A stretch of DNA of 64,000 nucleotides from Candidatus Roseilinea mizusawaensis (GTDB lineage Bacteria > Chloroflexota > Anaerolineae > J036 > Brachytrichaceae), in contig JAEANN010000042.1 in the NCBI GenBank assembly GCA_016841965.1, positions 1-64,000 on the forward strand, written 5' to 3'. A program made the position numbers and the translations under genes. The notes beneath the pieces were generated by a model. The model did not search any database. It saw only the letters and a list, made by a program, of their open reading frames with translations, and had not been told where the DNA came from. Below are positions 1 through 9,614 of the stretch, in pieces; positions within the stretch are counted from its first letter, which is position 1, and each line of letters begins with the position of its first letter.

Positions 1-133
1 ACTCTCCACTCAGCACTCAGCACTCTCCACTCAGCACTCAGCACTCAGCACTCTCCACTCAGCACTCAGCACTCTCCACTCAGCACTCAGCACTCAGCAC
101 TCTCCACTCAGCACTCTCCACTCAGCACTCAGC
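1..133. repeat. Heptamer-type tandem array (CACTCAG / CACTCTC)
   Basis: The first 130 bases are an irregular tandem array of two 7-base words, CACTCAG and CACTCTC, in mixed order. The array probably continues left of the window. It ends about 45 bases before folC. The units are too short for CRISPR repeats and there are no spacers. It resembles the short tandem heptamer repeats found between genes in some Chloroflexota and Cyanobacteria. No function can be read from it. Confidence 0.9.
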
Positions 134-151
134 GCTGCGCAAGACGTTCGC

Positions 152-157
152 TATACT
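152..157 (+). promoter_or_regulatory. Candidate -10 box upstream of folC
   Basis: TATACT lies 19 bases before the folC ATG. The hexamer 17 bases further upstream is a poor -35, so this is only a plausible promoter. Confidence 0.35.
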
Positions 158-176
158 TAGCTTCTCGAAATCGAAA

Positions 177-1568
177 ATGGCTGCAATGACCTATCCGGAA
201 GCCCTCGCCTATTTGTACGCGCTGACCAACTATGAACGGGTCGATCCGGCCGGCGACACGGCGGGCAGTGTCGCGCGGGCGCTAGATCTCGAGCGGATGC
301 GCGCGTTGCTTGCCGCGCTGGGAAATCCGCACGAACGATACAAGAGCATCCACATAGCCGGCACCAAAGGCAAAGGCTCCACCGCAGCCATGATCGACTC
401 GTGCCTGCGCCAGTTGGATTTGCGCGTTGGCTTGTTCACATCGCCTCACCTGACCACCTTCCGCGAGCGCATGCGCATCAACGGTGAACTGATCAGCCGC
501 GAAGATGTGGTAGACCTAGCGCAGCGTGTCAAGCTAGCCACCGAACACATTCCTGGCGTCACGACATTCGAAGCGATCACAGCCATGGGCTTTCTGCACT
601 TTGCCCGGCAAGATGTGGACTGGGCCGTCATCGAGGTCGGGCTGGGCGGACGTCTCGATGCCACTAACGTCATCACACCTCAGGTGAGCATCATCACATC
701 GTTGAGCCTGGATCACACGCGCTGGCTGGGCAACACGCTGGCCGAGATCGCAACGGAAAAGGCCGGCATCATCAAACCTGGGGTGCCGATCGTCAGCCAG
801 CAACAAACGCTAGAAGCGGCTGCCGTCATCGAGCGCACTGCGCATGAGCGCAACGCGCCGCTGACAATGCTGGGCCGGCATTGGCGGTGGACACCCGGCC
901 TGACCACACTGGAAAAGCAAACATTCGAGGTAAAGCAGGTCGCGCGCGTGCGCAGCAATGAGCACCCATTCGTCAATGACCTGGAGGGCTGGTACGAAAC
1001 CACTTTGCTCGGCAAGCACCAGTGCGAGAACGCCACCACTGCTATCGCCGCGCTAGACGTTTTGCGCACTGCCGGCAACATCGATATCTCGGCGCGCGCC
1101 ATCCGCGATGGCTTGCGCGTGACATTCTGGCCGGGCCGCTTCGAGATTTTGCGCGCTGATCCACCGCTGATTCTGGACGGCGCGCACAACGTGGACAGCG
1201 TCAACAAGCTGGCGATGACGCTGGCAGAAGTGTTCCCCGGCCGGCGGTGGACATTCGTATTTGGGTGCTACAAAGACAAAGACGCCCAAGGAATGCTCAA
1301 GGCGCTGGCCGGCCGCGCCACGCGCTGGATCATGACTCAGCCCAGCAACGCACGGGGGATGCCCGTCGACCAGTTGGTGGAGATTGCAAAAGCGCGCAAT
1401 CTGAGAGTGGTAGCCTTCCCACAAGTTCAGGATGCTATGGCTTCAATAGCCCAGGCGAACGAAGCAGTGTGTGTCACCGGGAGCGTCGCCCTAGTCGGCG
1501 AGGCACGCGCTGTATGGGGCATCGGCGGCAGCGGCGTCGGTGTCGATGTCGATCCATTAATTCCTTGA
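177..1568 (+). CDS. folC: Folylpolyglutamate synthase / dihydrofolate synthase
   Basis: A Mur-ligase-type ATP-dependent enzyme that adds glutamate to folates and, in bifunctional members, makes dihydrofolate from dihydropteroate. The P-loop GTKGKGS sits at residues 62-68, just after the characteristic HIAGTKGKGST context. The C-terminal Mur domain begins near the LDGAHN motif around residue 333. The length of 463 aa is slightly above the usual 420-450 aa. A second ATG lies at codon 4 (186), so the start could be three codons shorter. The gene is followed in the same direction by lon after about 37 bases; the two may be co-transcribed but have no obvious functional link. The FolC family assignment is secure; whether it has one or both activities cannot be decided from sequence. 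Confidence 0.93.
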   Translation: MAAMTYPEALAYLYALTNYERVDPAGDTAGSVARALDLERMRALLAALGNPHERYKSIHIAGTKGKGSTAAMIDSCLRQLDLRVGLFTSPHLTTFRERMRINGELISREDVVDLAQRVKLATEHIPGVTTFEAITAMGFLHFARQDVDWAVIEVGLGGRLDATNVITPQVSIITSLSLDHTRWLGNTLAEIATEKAGIIKPGVPIVSQQQTLEAAAVIERTAHERNAPLTMLGRHWRWTPGLTTLEKQTFEVKQVARVRSNEHPFVNDLEGWYETTLLGKHQCENATTAIAALDVLRTAGNIDISARAIRDGLRVTFWPGRFEILRADPPLILDGAHNVDSVNKLAMTLAEVFPGRRWTFVFGCYKDKDAQGMLKALAGRATRWIMTQPSNARGMPVDQLVEIAKARNLRVVAFPQVQDAMASIAQANEAVCVTGSVALVGEARAVWGIGGSGVGVDVDPLIP

Positions 1569-1605
1569 TCGTTGACCATCGTTGACTGCGGGCTGCGCAC
1601 AAACT

Positions 1606-4206
1606 ATGGCTACAAACCAAGAGTACTTGACGCCGGACATGCGCAACTGGCTGATGGCAGCCAGCTTTGGAGACGGGCTGCCCGGCCTGGGGCCGCGCAG
1701 TAACATACCTGCCAGCGAGTTGCCGGAGGTCTTCGAGTTGCCGGTACTCCCGTTGCGCGATACGGTCGTTTTCCCGCGCATGGTTGCACCCCTCACCATT
1801 GGACGTGACCGGTCACTGCGCGCGATGGAAGCCGCAACCGCTGTCAATACCGTGTTGACAGTGGCCCAACGCAACACTGACGCGCTAGAGCCAAAACCGT
1901 CAGACATGTATACCGTTGGCACTGTCGCCGATATGGGTCGCGCGTTGCGCATGCCCGATGGCATGACCAGCCTGCTGGTGCGCGGGCGCGCGCGGGTGCA
2001 CATCGTGGAATGGTTGCAAGCTACGCCGTTTATGGTGGCGCGCGCCAAGCTCATCGACGATCGCAACGCGCACACGCCGGCCATCGAGGCGCTTATGCGG
2101 GCTGTGCTGGCGCTATTCGAGAAGGTGGTCCGGCTGAACGAAAACTTGCCGGAGCAAGCATACATCTACGCGCTCAACGTCAGTGAGCCGGGTTGGCTGG
2201 CCGATCTGATCGCCTATACCATCCCACTTGATGTGGAGCAGCGCCAGCTCATTCTGGAAACCATCGAACCAATCAACCGGCTTCAAAAGTTGGGGGTGCT
2301 GCTGGCAAAAGAACTCGACGTGCTCGAGCTTGAGGACCGTATCGCCCTACAAGTACAAAACGAGGTAGACAAGAGCCAGCGCGAAATGTTCCTGCGCGAG
2401 CAAATAAAAGCCATTCAAACCGAGCTGGGCGAGAGCGATACCGGCGCTCAAGACGTGCTGGCGCTGCGCGAGCGGCTGAGCCAGAAAAAGATGCCAGAAG
2501 CCGCGCGCGCCAAGGCTCAGCACGAAATCGACCGGCTGGCGAAAATGGACGGCATGTCGCCCGAAGTCACTATGACTCGGACGTACATCGAGTGGCTGCT
2601 TGATCTGCCGTGGTCTGAGCAGACCGAGGATAACCTTGATGTCAAACATGCCGAGCGCGTGTTGAACGAGCGGCACTACGGCCTGAACAAGGTGAAGGAG
2701 CGCGTGCTGGAATACATCTCGGTGCGCAAGCTTACGAGCGGGCAGATGCACAGCCCAATCATCTGCTTCGTGGGCCCGCCCGGCACTGGCAAAACCTCGC
2801 TTGCGCACAGCATCGCCCATTCGCTGGGGCGCAAGTTCGCCCGCATATCTGTTGGGGGCGTCCACGATGAGGCCGAGATTCGCGGTCATCGGCGCACTTA
2901 TATCGGCGCACTGCCGGGGCGCATTCTGCAAACCATGCGCCGCGTCGGCAGCATCAACCCCCTATTCGTGCTGGATGAGATCGACAAGATGGGCGAAGAC
3001 TTTCGGGGCGATCCGGCAGCAGCTTTGTTGGAGGTGCTAGATCCCGAGCAAAATCGCGAGTTCGAGGATCACTATCTCGATGTGCCCTACGATCTGAGCA
3101 AGGTGCTGTGGATCACCACCGCCAACTGGCTCGACCCTGTGCCGCCGGCGCTGCGCGACCGAATGGAAATCATTGAGTTTCCCAGCTACCTGGAAGAAGA
3201 AAAGCTGAAAATCTCAAAACAATTCTTAGTGCCGCGCCAGGTGACGGAGAATGGATTGCGCGAGGCAAAACTGAGCTTCACCGACGAGGCCATTAAACGG
3301 ATCATCCGCGAATACACCTACGAGGCCGGCGTACGCAATCTTGAGCGGGAGATCGGCACCATCTGCCGCAAAATTGCGCGCCGGCTGGCCGAAAATCAGC
3401 GCTACGCGCGTCGTATCACCGCCGGCCAACTGCACAAATATCTTGGCCCCCCCCGGTTCGACTTCGGCATGCTGGACGCACAAGATCAGATCGGCGTGGC
3501 CAACGGCGTGGCATGGACTGAAGCCGGCGGCGACCTGATGCCAATCGAGGTGACGTTGATGGAGGGTAAGGGCGTCTTGACCCTGACCGGGCAACTGGGC
3601 GATGTAATGCAAGAGTCGGCGCAGGCTGCGCTGAGTTATGCGCGCAGCATCGCCCGGCGATTGGGTATAAAAGCCAACCGCTTCGAAAAGATCGACATCC
3701 ATATCCATGTGGCCGAAGGTGCGGTGCCTAAAGATGGGCCATCAGCCGGCATCACCATTGCCACTGCTTTGATCTCTGCGCTAACAAAAGTGCCGGTGCG
3801 CCGCGACGTAGCCATGACCGGCGAAATCACCTTGCGCGGGCGCGTGTTGCCGATCGGCGGGCTGAAGGAAAAGATCATGGCCGCCCACCGGGCAGGCGTC
3901 CGCACGTTCATCTTGCCCACGAAGAACATCAAAGATCTGGCCGAAATCCCGAAGAAGGTTCAGCGCGATCTGAAACTGGCGACCGTCACAAACATGGAAG
4001 AAGTGCTGGGCGCAGCCCTGGCGGCGCCGCTGCCTGACGAGTCACACACAAACGGCGCACATACAACACCGCGGCCGAAGCCGCGTCAGCGCAAGCCAAG
4101 AGGGAATGCTGCGCGCCGTGGGACGCAACGCAGCGCGCCATACCCCATCTTACAGCGCCGGCCAGCAATGCAGGCGAATTGCAAACCAACCGGTGTCAGG
4201 CCGTGA
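1606..4206 (+). CDS. lon: ATP-dependent Lon protease
   Basis: A cytosolic AAA+ serine protease for damaged and regulatory proteins. It has an N-terminal LON substrate-binding domain (ELPVLPLRDTVVFPRM near the start), a coiled-coil region, Walker A GPPGTGKTS around residue 390, Walker B LFVLDEIDKM around 453, and the protease domain with catalytic Ser in KDGPSAG (about 711) and Lys in KEKIMAAHRAG (about 754). The 43-residue Ser-Lys spacing matches the family. The ORF track starts at a TTG (1582); the ATG at codon 9 (1606) is preferred because it is the first ATG and the extension is not conserved-looking. Neither has a clear Shine-Dalgarno. The last ~60 residues are a basic, low-complexity tail (PRPKPRQRKPRGNAARRG) beyond the normal Lon end. 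No HAIR/CIRCE-like site was seen. Confidence 0.96.
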   Translation: MATNQEYLTPDMRNWLMAASFGDGLPGLGPRSNIPASELPEVFELPVLPLRDTVVFPRMVAPLTIGRDRSLRAMEAATAVNTVLTVAQRNTDALEPKPSDMYTVGTVADMGRALRMPDGMTSLLVRGRARVHIVEWLQATPFMVARAKLIDDRNAHTPAIEALMRAVLALFEKVVRLNENLPEQAYIYALNVSEPGWLADLIAYTIPLDVEQRQLILETIEPINRLQKLGVLLAKELDVLELEDRIALQVQNEVDKSQREMFLREQIKAIQTELGESDTGAQDVLALRERLSQKKMPEAARAKAQHEIDRLAKMDGMSPEVTMTRTYIEWLLDLPWSEQTEDNLDVKHAERVLNERHYGLNKVKERVLEYISVRKLTSGQMHSPIICFVGPPGTGKTSLAHSIAHSLGRKFARISVGGVHDEAEIRGHRRTYIGALPGRILQTMRRVGSINPLFVLDEIDKMGEDFRGDPAAALLEVLDPEQNREFEDHYLDVPYDLSKVLWITTANWLDPVPPALRDRMEIIEFPSYLEEEKLKISKQFLVPRQVTENGLREAKLSFTDEAIKRIIREYTYEAGVRNLEREIGTICRKIARRLAENQRYARRITAGQLHKYLGPPRFDFGMLDAQDQIGVANGVAWTEAGGDLMPIEVTLMEGKGVLTLTGQLGDVMQESAQAALSYARSIARRLGIKANRFEKIDIHIHVAEGAVPKDGPSAGITIATALISALTKVPVRRDVAMTGEITLRGRVLPIGGLKEKIMAAHRAGVRTFILPTKNIKDLAEIPKKVQRDLKLATVTNMEEVLGAALAAPLPDESHTNGAHTTPRPKPRQRKPRGNAARRGTQRSAPYPILQRRPAMQANCKPTGVRP

Positions 4207-4224
4207 CCGCGCGCACAGATCTGA

Positions 4225-5202
4225 TCACTCTTCGGGCTGCTTGCCGTACACGGCCTCGCGCAGCCCCTTGATGTAGCCGATGGCAAACAGCCGGCCAATG
4301 CTGGAATAGGCTGGGTTATCGTTGCTGTCGCCTTCCATGGTAGGCACATGGTCAGGCCGCAGCACACCTTCGAATCCGATGTCCTTGTAGGCCTGCATAC
4401 AGGCCAGCATGTCGGTTTTTCCCTCGTCGTGGAAGGTCTCTTCGAACTTCTCCGGCGTGCCGCGCACATCGCGGAAATGGGCAAAGAAGATTTTGCCCTG
4501 CCGGCCAAAATGGCGAATTGTGCCGGGCAAATCATCGGTCATCAACGTGAAGTTACCCTGACACAAGGCGATGCCATTGACCGGACTGGGATACATGTCG
4601 AGCAAGCGCTGGAAATTGTCGACGCTGCGCATGATGCGGCCCACGCCGCGAATGGGCGAGAGCGGTGGATCGTCGGGATGCATGGCCAGTTTGACGCCGG
4701 CCTTTTCGGCAACTGGAATCACGCGCTTCAGGAAGTAATCCAGGCTGTCCCATAATTGCTCTTCGGTGACGATGCCGGCTTCGGTCAGCGGGGCATCCTT
4801 CAGCAGGCTATTGTCGTAGGCTGTCACCAGCGCGCCGCCGCGTCCCGGCTGGGCGATTGAGGTGCGCATCCAGTTGAAGGTGGACATCCACTCGTAGCAC
4901 CAGACCGGGATGCCCAACTTGCCCATGTTCTCGATCAACACGCAGGCGGCGTCGATTTCTTCATCGCGGCCGGGCAGGCCGCGCTTGGCCTTTTCCAGAG
5001 GAGGCCGGCTCTCAATTACGGCAACTGTGAAGCCGTTATCTTCGAAAGCCTGTTTCATGCGCAACAGCGGCAGGTAGTCCCAAGGGCGCTCGGCGGCATG
5101 GGCAACGCCCATCGGCGCAACCACGTATTTGACGCCCACCTGCTTCACCATCTTCCACAGTGGCGTCGGCGTGGCGGGTAGCACTTCAGCAATTTTGATC
5201 AT
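4225..5202 (-). CDS. uxuA: Mannonate dehydratase
   Basis: Dehydrates D-mannonate to 2-keto-3-deoxygluconate in hexuronate breakdown. TIM-barrel family signatures are visible: LAMHPDDPP with its metal-site His/Asp, [18 protein letters not shown], and the C-terminal [12 protein letters not shown]. At 325 aa it is shorter than the E. coli enzyme (394 aa) but in the range of the shorter bacterial forms. It lies 38 bases downstream of an RraA-family aldolase gene on the same strand, which suggests a small sugar-acid catabolic operon. No UxuB, KDG kinase or transporter is nearby, so the rest of the pathway must be elsewhere. There is no strong Shine-Dalgarno before the ATG. Confidence 0.9.
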   Translation of the reverse strand: MIKIAEVLPATPTPLWKMVKQVGVKYVVAPMGVAHAAERPWDYLPLLRMKQAFEDNGFTVAVIESRPPLEKAKRGLPGRDEEIDAACVLIENMGKLGIPVWCYEWMSTFNWMRTSIAQPGRGGALVTAYDNSLLKDAPLTEAGIVTEEQLWDSLDYFLKRVIPVAEKAGVKLAMHPDDPPLSPIRGVGRIMRSVDNFQRLLDMYPSPVNGIALCQGNFTLMTDDLPGTIRHFGRQGKIFFAHFRDVRGTPEKFEETFHDEGKTDMLACMQAYKDIGFEGVLRPDHVPTMEGDSNDNPAYSSIGRLFAIGYIKGLREAVYGKQPEE

Positions 5203-5240
5203 GGGGAATAGTCGTTAGTGATTAGCCAGCGGTCAGAGGG

Positions 5241-6020
5241 CTACAGCACACCAAAGACGCGATAGACTTCGTCGATTGGCATGCCGGCAGCCAGTTGTTG
5301 GCGCTCGTCGTTCTCGACGTCGAAGATGGCCTCGACGCGCAGCAAGACTTCATCCACCACGGCTTTGGGGATAAGCTGCACGCCATCGTTGTCGCCGAAG
5401 ATAAAATCGCCCGGCTCGACTTTGACGTAGTGGGTGAGATGGCCCGGCAGGTAAATGGGCCGGTTGACATCAGTGATGATCCAGCCGCCAAAAGCGTTGG
5501 GGCGCGTCCCAAAGCTGAACATGGGGAAGTCAGGCATCTTTAGCACATACTGGGTATCGCGGCAGTTGCCGGCCAGCAACATGCCGCGGCAGCCGTGCGC
5601 ATAGGCCAACTGGCAGCTCATCTCGCCAAAATGGGCCGGCTGCATGTCGCCGCCGCAATCGAAGCACAGGATGCTGCCCGGTGGTTGCGCAGCCACCTCG
5701 CGCATCATGCGCTTTTGCGGGTGGCCGCCTTTGGCCTCCCACTCCCTTTCCATCTCGGCCTGCCATTCGGGCGAACGATCCTCGACCAATGAGTGCAGCT
5801 TGATCGGCAAAGCGCGCCCAACCAGTTGCATTCCCTGGCGCAAGGGCTTGAAGCGGTCGGAGAATACCGTGTTCCGAATACCGAGTGAGGCAAGCGCGTC
5901 GGATACGGATCCGCCATAGCCGGCGCGGCGAAAGCGCTCGATGCGTTCAGTATCGGTGATATCGAGCTTGCGGACTTCTTTTGAGGCGAGTAATTTGCGA
6001 AGGTCTTCGTGGGCAGACAT
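5241..6020 (-). CDS. RraA-family protein (4-hydroxy-4-methyl-2-oxoglutarate aldolase-like)
   Basis: Member of the RraA/HMG-aldolase family (once misnamed dimethylmenaquinone methyltransferases). Family features are the N-terminal Y/GGSVSDAL segment, the GNCRDTQ motif with the Arg-Asp pair that binds the alpha-keto acid and metal, the FG(T)RP motif, and the VEPGDFIFGDNDGV block near the C-terminus. The ORF track begins at GTG 6023; the ATG one codon later (6020) is preferred because an AGGAG lies 6-7 bases upstream of it. Such proteins cleave 4-hydroxy-2-oxo acids to pyruvate or decarboxylate oxaloacetate. Adjacent uxuA suggests a role with sugar-acid derived keto acids, which is inference. 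Confidence 0.82.
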   Translation of the reverse strand: MSAHEDLRKLLASKEVRKLDITDTERIERFRRAGYGGSVSDALASLGIRNTVFSDRFKPLRQGMQLVGRALPIKLHSLVEDRSPEWQAEMEREWEAKGGHPQKRMMREVAAQPPGSILCFDCGGDMQPAHFGEMSCQLAYAHGCRGMLLAGNCRDTQYVLKMPDFPMFSFGTRPNAFGGWIITDVNRPIYLPGHLTHYVKVEPGDFIFGDNDGVQLIPKAVVDEVLLRVEAIFDVENDERQQLAAGMPIDEVYRVFGVL

Positions 6021-6057
6021 CACGTGCTCCTGATCCTAGGGTAATCGATCCGGGGGG

Positions 6058-6063
6058 ATTGTA
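6058..6063 (-). promoter_or_regulatory. Candidate -10 box for the RraA-uxuA pair
   Basis: TACAAT on the minus strand, about 37 bases upstream of the RraA ATG, giving a leader of roughly 31 bases that includes the AGGAG. The -35 is poor. Confidence 0.4.
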
Positions 6064-6159
6064 GCGCAATCGTGCCCAGACGCCTTGAGCACAGTGCATT
6101 CGCGTGCAGGCGCAGCGCGGTGCGCTGTTCCAGCAGCCACATCGAGGAGAATCTGACCA

Positions 6160-7500
6160 TCAGCGCCCACGGTCCGACGGAGGCTGCGTGGGGGAACCGG
6201 CGTGTGTCTGGCCGGCCGAGATGGATTCTGCGGACTTGAGATCAGCCTTTCTGCCGTCCGAGCCTTTGGGAGATACAAGCCTGACGGTAGGTGTCTGGGT
6301 GTCTGGCGCACCGAAAATCTGCATCTCCAGGCTGCGCAATGCTCTACGCGCCCGCGAACGGACGCCGGCGATTCCATAGCGCACACGGTTGGCCAGCTTT
6401 TGGCGCTGGCTCATGGCGCGAGGCGGCCCCCACTGCACCGCCGAAGCTGCCCAAGTCAGGCCGCTGCCAAAGCCAACCATGATAATCCGGTCATTCGTGC
6501 GCAGGCGGCCTTCGTCCACTGCCTCGCACAAAGCAATCGGGATAGAGGCGGCGCTGGTATTGCCATAGCGCTGAATGTTACTGTAGAAGCGATCTACAGG
6601 GATGCCGAGCGACTTTGAGGCTGACTCGATAATGCGGATATTAGCCTGATGCGGCACGATCAAATCAACGTGTTGCGGCAACCAGCCGGCGCGGTGCATG
6701 ACTTCGCGCGTGGCCCGGTCGATGGCGCGCGTGGCAAAGCGAAAGACCTCGCGGCCGTTCATCAGGATGGTCTGGTGATTGACAGGCAGCTCGAAGCCGG
6801 CTGATGCCTCAGAACGGTGCACGTCGGCGCGCGCGATGGCCCCGGAAAGCCACTCTTCGCGCTGGCCTGCGGCGCGCTCGTTGAAAGCTGGCGCGCTGCG
6901 GATTGCATCTGTGCGCTGGCATACCATCAACAGATCGCCGCCCGACCCGTCGGCGCGCAACACGGTGCTCAACACGCCGCCGGGCTGGTCACTGGCGCTG
7001 AGCACTACGGCCCCGGCGCCATCGCCAAACAAGACACAGGTGTTGCGGTCGCTCCAATCGAGAATGCGCGACATGACCTCGCTGCCGATCACCATGACGT
7101 GCTGACTTGTGCCGGCGCGGATGCTATCGGCAGCCATGCCAAGCCCATACACGAATCCGGAACAGGCGGCGCTTAGATCGAATGCGCCGGCATGATTGGC
7201 GCCAAGCGCGTCTTGCACGGCGCATGCTGTGGCGGGGAAGACATGATCTGGCGTGGAGGTGGCAACGATGATCAGGTCGAGTTGAGAGCCGCTGAGGCCG
7301 GCTACATCGAGAGCATTGATTGCTGCAGCGATGGCCATGCTGGCGTTCGACTCGCGCCGGCTGGCGATCCGTCGCGCCGAGATGCCGGTGCGCTCACGAA
7401 TCCAACTATCCGAGGTGTCAACGAACTTGGATAGATCATCGTTGGTGACAACCGTCTCGGGCACATACTTGCCCCAGCCCGTGATATGCGCGTATCTCAT
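6160..7500 (-). CDS. fabH: 3-oxoacyl-ACP synthase III with C-terminal extension
   Basis: Condenses an acyl-CoA with malonyl-ACP to start fatty acid synthesis. The KAS III triad is intact: Cys113 in AACSGFVYGL, His in VPHQANIRI (about 283) and Asn in YGNTSAAS (about 313). The substrate loop WIRERTGI is near the N-terminus. Normal FabH is 320-340 aa; this one is 446 aa. Part of the excess is an insertion of roughly 35 residues around 200-245 (Arg/Ala-rich, SGAIARADVHRSEA), and the rest is a ~90-residue tail after the canonical end at FGSGLTWAASAVQW, basic at first and then Pro/Ser/Gly-rich and apparently disordered. It lies 55 bases after fabF on the same strand, so both are probably one transcript. 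Confidence 0.92.
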   Translation of the reverse strand: MRYAHITGWGKYVPETVVTNDDLSKFVDTSDSWIRERTGISARRIASRRESNASMAIAAAINALDVAGLSGSQLDLIIVATSTPDHVFPATACAVQDALGANHAGAFDLSAACSGFVYGLGMAADSIRAGTSQHVMVIGSEVMSRILDWSDRNTCVLFGDGAGAVVLSASDQPGGVLSTVLRADGSGGDLLMVCQRTDAIRSAPAFNERAAGQREEWLSGAIARADVHRSEASAGFELPVNHQTILMNGREVFRFATRAIDRATREVMHRAGWLPQHVDLIVPHQANIRIIESASKSLGIPVDRFYSNIQRYGNTSAASIPIALCEAVDEGRLRTNDRIIMVGFGSGLTWAASAVQWGPPRAMSQRQKLANRVRYGIAGVRSRARRALRSLEMQIFGAPDTQTPTVRLVSPKGSDGRKADLKSAESISAGQTHAGSPTQPPSDRGR

Positions 7501-7555
7501 GGCTCAGCACTCATGGCCGGCGCGCGCCGATCAAAGCGGCGCCGGCCTGAAGAGG

Positions 7556-8854
7556 CTACTCTGTGAACTGTCCGATCACCAAGCATCCGTTGTGACCGCC
7601 AAAACCAAATGAGTTGGACATTGCAATGCGCACCGGCTTTTGCACAACCGAATTAGGCGTGTAGTTCAGATCGCACTCTGGGTCTGGGGTATGGAAGTTG
7701 ATAGTGGGCAGAATAACGCCGTCCTGGATGGACTTGACACAGATAATGGCTTCGAGCGCGCCGGCGGCGCCGAGCAGGTGGCCGGTCATCGATTTGGTGG
7801 AACTGATGTGCAAGTCGTAGGCTGCTTCACCGAAAGCGAGCTTGATGGCGCGGGTTTCGTTTGAATCGTTCAACGGCGTGCTGGTGCCGTGGGCGTTCAA
7901 ATAGTCGATGCTGGAAGGGGAGATGCCGGCCTGGGCGAGGGCCGCGCGCATGGCCATAGCCGGACCTCGCACATCGGGCGCGGTAATATGGTGCGCATCG
8001 GCAGTAACCCCATAGCCCAGCAGCTCGGCGTGAATGTGGGCGCCGCGTTGCTGGGCATGCTCGAGTGTCTCCAACACCAGAATGCCGGCCCCTTCGCCGC
8101 ACACGAATCCGTTGCGCGTGGCGTCGAATGGCCGGCTGGCACCTTCGGGATCATCGTTATAGGTAGAGAGCGCGCCCATATTGCTGAAAGCGGCAATCGA
8201 GAAAGCGTTGATGGGCGCTTCGGTGCCGCCGGTGACAACGGCCCGGGCGCGGCCGGCGCGCAGCAATTCAAACGCCTCGCCGATGGCATTGGTGCCGCTG
8301 GCGCACGCCGACACGACACAGTAGTTTGGCCCGCGAATGCCGAAATGCATGGCAACCTGGCCGGTTGCCGTGTCGGGCAGCATCATCGGCACAGCAAACG
8401 GGCTGATGCGCTTAGGCCCCTTTTGCAACATGACAGCATGTTCACTCGTTAACGTTGAGATGCCGCCAATGCCGCTCCCAAGTACAACGCCCACGTCATA
8501 GGTGTTATCCTGGTTAACCGTCAACCCGGCATCGCGCAAGGCTTCTTTGGTGGCAACCAGTGCAAACTGTGCGCAACGATCGAGCCGGCGCGCATCGCGC
8601 GGGCCAAAGTGCGCCGCAGGATCGAAGCCTTTGACCTCACATGCAATCTGCACATCGGTCTCACTGCGGTCGTACAGCGTGATCAGGCTACAGCCAGACC
8701 TGGCCGACAGCAACATCTGCCAACTCGATTGCACATCGTTGCCCATCGGGCTGACCAGACCCATGCCGGTGATGACCACCCGATGGGGCTTGTGATCGTT
8801 GCGCCCGTTGTGTGACAGGCCGGGCAACTCAGCGTGCGACTTATGCTCTGCCAA
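7556..8854 (-). CDS. fabF: 3-oxoacyl-ACP synthase II
   Basis: Elongating beta-ketoacyl-ACP synthase. The thiolase-fold triad is present: Cys in VSACASGTN (about 181), His in NAHGTSTPLND (about 320) and His in SMTGHLLGAAG (about 356), followed by the GFGGHN glycine-rich loop. It is 432 aa, about 20 longer than usual because of an N-terminal extension (MAEHKSHAELPGLSHNGR) before VVITGMG. The start codon is TTG; a GGAG lies seven bases upstream, which supports it. First gene of a fabF-fabH pair; no acpP, fabD or fabG is adjacent, so the rest of the fatty acid genes are elsewhere. Confidence 0.94.
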   Translation of the reverse strand: MAEHKSHAELPGLSHNGRNDHKPHRVVITGMGLVSPMGNDVQSSWQMLLSARSGCSLITLYDRSETDVQIACEVKGFDPAAHFGPRDARRLDRCAQFALVATKEALRDAGLTVNQDNTYDVGVVLGSGIGGISTLTSEHAVMLQKGPKRISPFAVPMMLPDTATGQVAMHFGIRGPNYCVVSACASGTNAIGEAFELLRAGRARAVVTGGTEAPINAFSIAAFSNMGALSTYNDDPEGASRPFDATRNGFVCGEGAGILVLETLEHAQQRGAHIHAELLGYGVTADAHHITAPDVRGPAMAMRAALAQAGISPSSIDYLNAHGTSTPLNDSNETRAIKLAFGEAAYDLHISSTKSMTGHLLGAAGALEAIICVKSIQDGVILPTINFHTPDPECDLNYTPNSVVQKPVRIAMSNSFGFGGHNGCLVIGQFTE

Positions 8855-8943
8855 GATTCATCTCCAATGCTGAAGTAAGTTTCGAATCAACGATATAGCT
8901 AACACCACGGGTGTGATCAGGTTGCGAGCGCGCCGCAGAGGCT

Positions 8944-9609
8944 TTATTCATCAGACCAATCTAATCCCAGTCGATGCGCAACGGCAGCCAGGCGCGACTC
9001 GAAGCTGACCGTCCAGGGGCTGTGTTGAGTCACCAGATCGGCCTCGCGCAACCCAGCCAGAAACTCCTGTGGGGTGGTGAAAGTGGGCATTCTGACTCGG
9101 CAGCGCCCGATTTCAGCCAGCGTGTGTGCGTCGCTACCAACGGTGCGAGGCAGATCCAATGTCAGAGCGAGCGCGTTGGCGCGGGCGTTGGCCGACTTGT
9201 CACGGGTGCGCGCATTGTATGCCTCGATGAAATCAAGCCGGCTGCGCAGCCGGATGACATTCTCTGGCCCCAACCCGGCCCGGCGTGGATAGTCAAACGG
9301 ATGCGAGGGGCCAACCAATCCACCTTGTTCGTGCACCCGGTCAATGGTCTCTTCGGGGGTCAGGCCAGGAGGAATGCGCCGTTCGATGAACAGGCAAAGC
9401 AACTCGCCTTGCGTGGTCATCACTTCCTCGCCCACAATGACAAGGTCTGGCGCCAGATCGCGCGCGCGCAATGCGCCCTCGACTTGGTTGTGGTCTGTGA
9501 TGGCAATGCGATCAATGCGGACTGCCCGGCAGGTGCAAATAACACCGGACAGCCGGTTCAAGCTGTCCGATGAAAAGTGCGTGTGGGCGTGCAATTCGAC
9601 GTCGATCAC
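8944..9609 (-). CDS. PHP-domain metal-dependent phosphoesterase
   Basis: Single PHP (polymerase and histidinol phosphatase) domain of 221 aa. The first metal motif is ELHAHTHFSSDS; further metal ligands appear in ITDHNQVEG, GEEV, PSHPF and GSDAHT. Such stand-alone proteins hydrolyse phosphoesters (nucleoside 3',5'-bisphosphates or oligoribonucleotides in characterised members), using two or three divalent metals. It starts five bases after the stop of the SH3 lipoprotein gene and is probably co-transcribed with it; the functional link is unclear. The substrate cannot be predicted. Confidence 0.85.
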   Translation of the reverse strand: MIDVELHAHTHFSSDSLNRLSGVICTCRAVRIDRIAITDHNQVEGALRARDLAPDLVIVGEEVMTTQGELLCLFIERRIPPGLTPEETIDRVHEQGGLVGPSHPFDYPRRAGLGPENVIRLRSRLDFIEAYNARTRDKSANARANALALTLDLPRTVGSDAHTLAEIGRCRVRMPTFTTPQEFLAGLREADLVTQHSPWTVSFESRLAAVAHRLGLDWSDE

Positions 9610-9614
9610 GGGCT

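Noticed and set aside
1-133. CRISPR array at the window start
   Set aside because: Units are 7 bases with no spacers; it is a simple tandem repeat.
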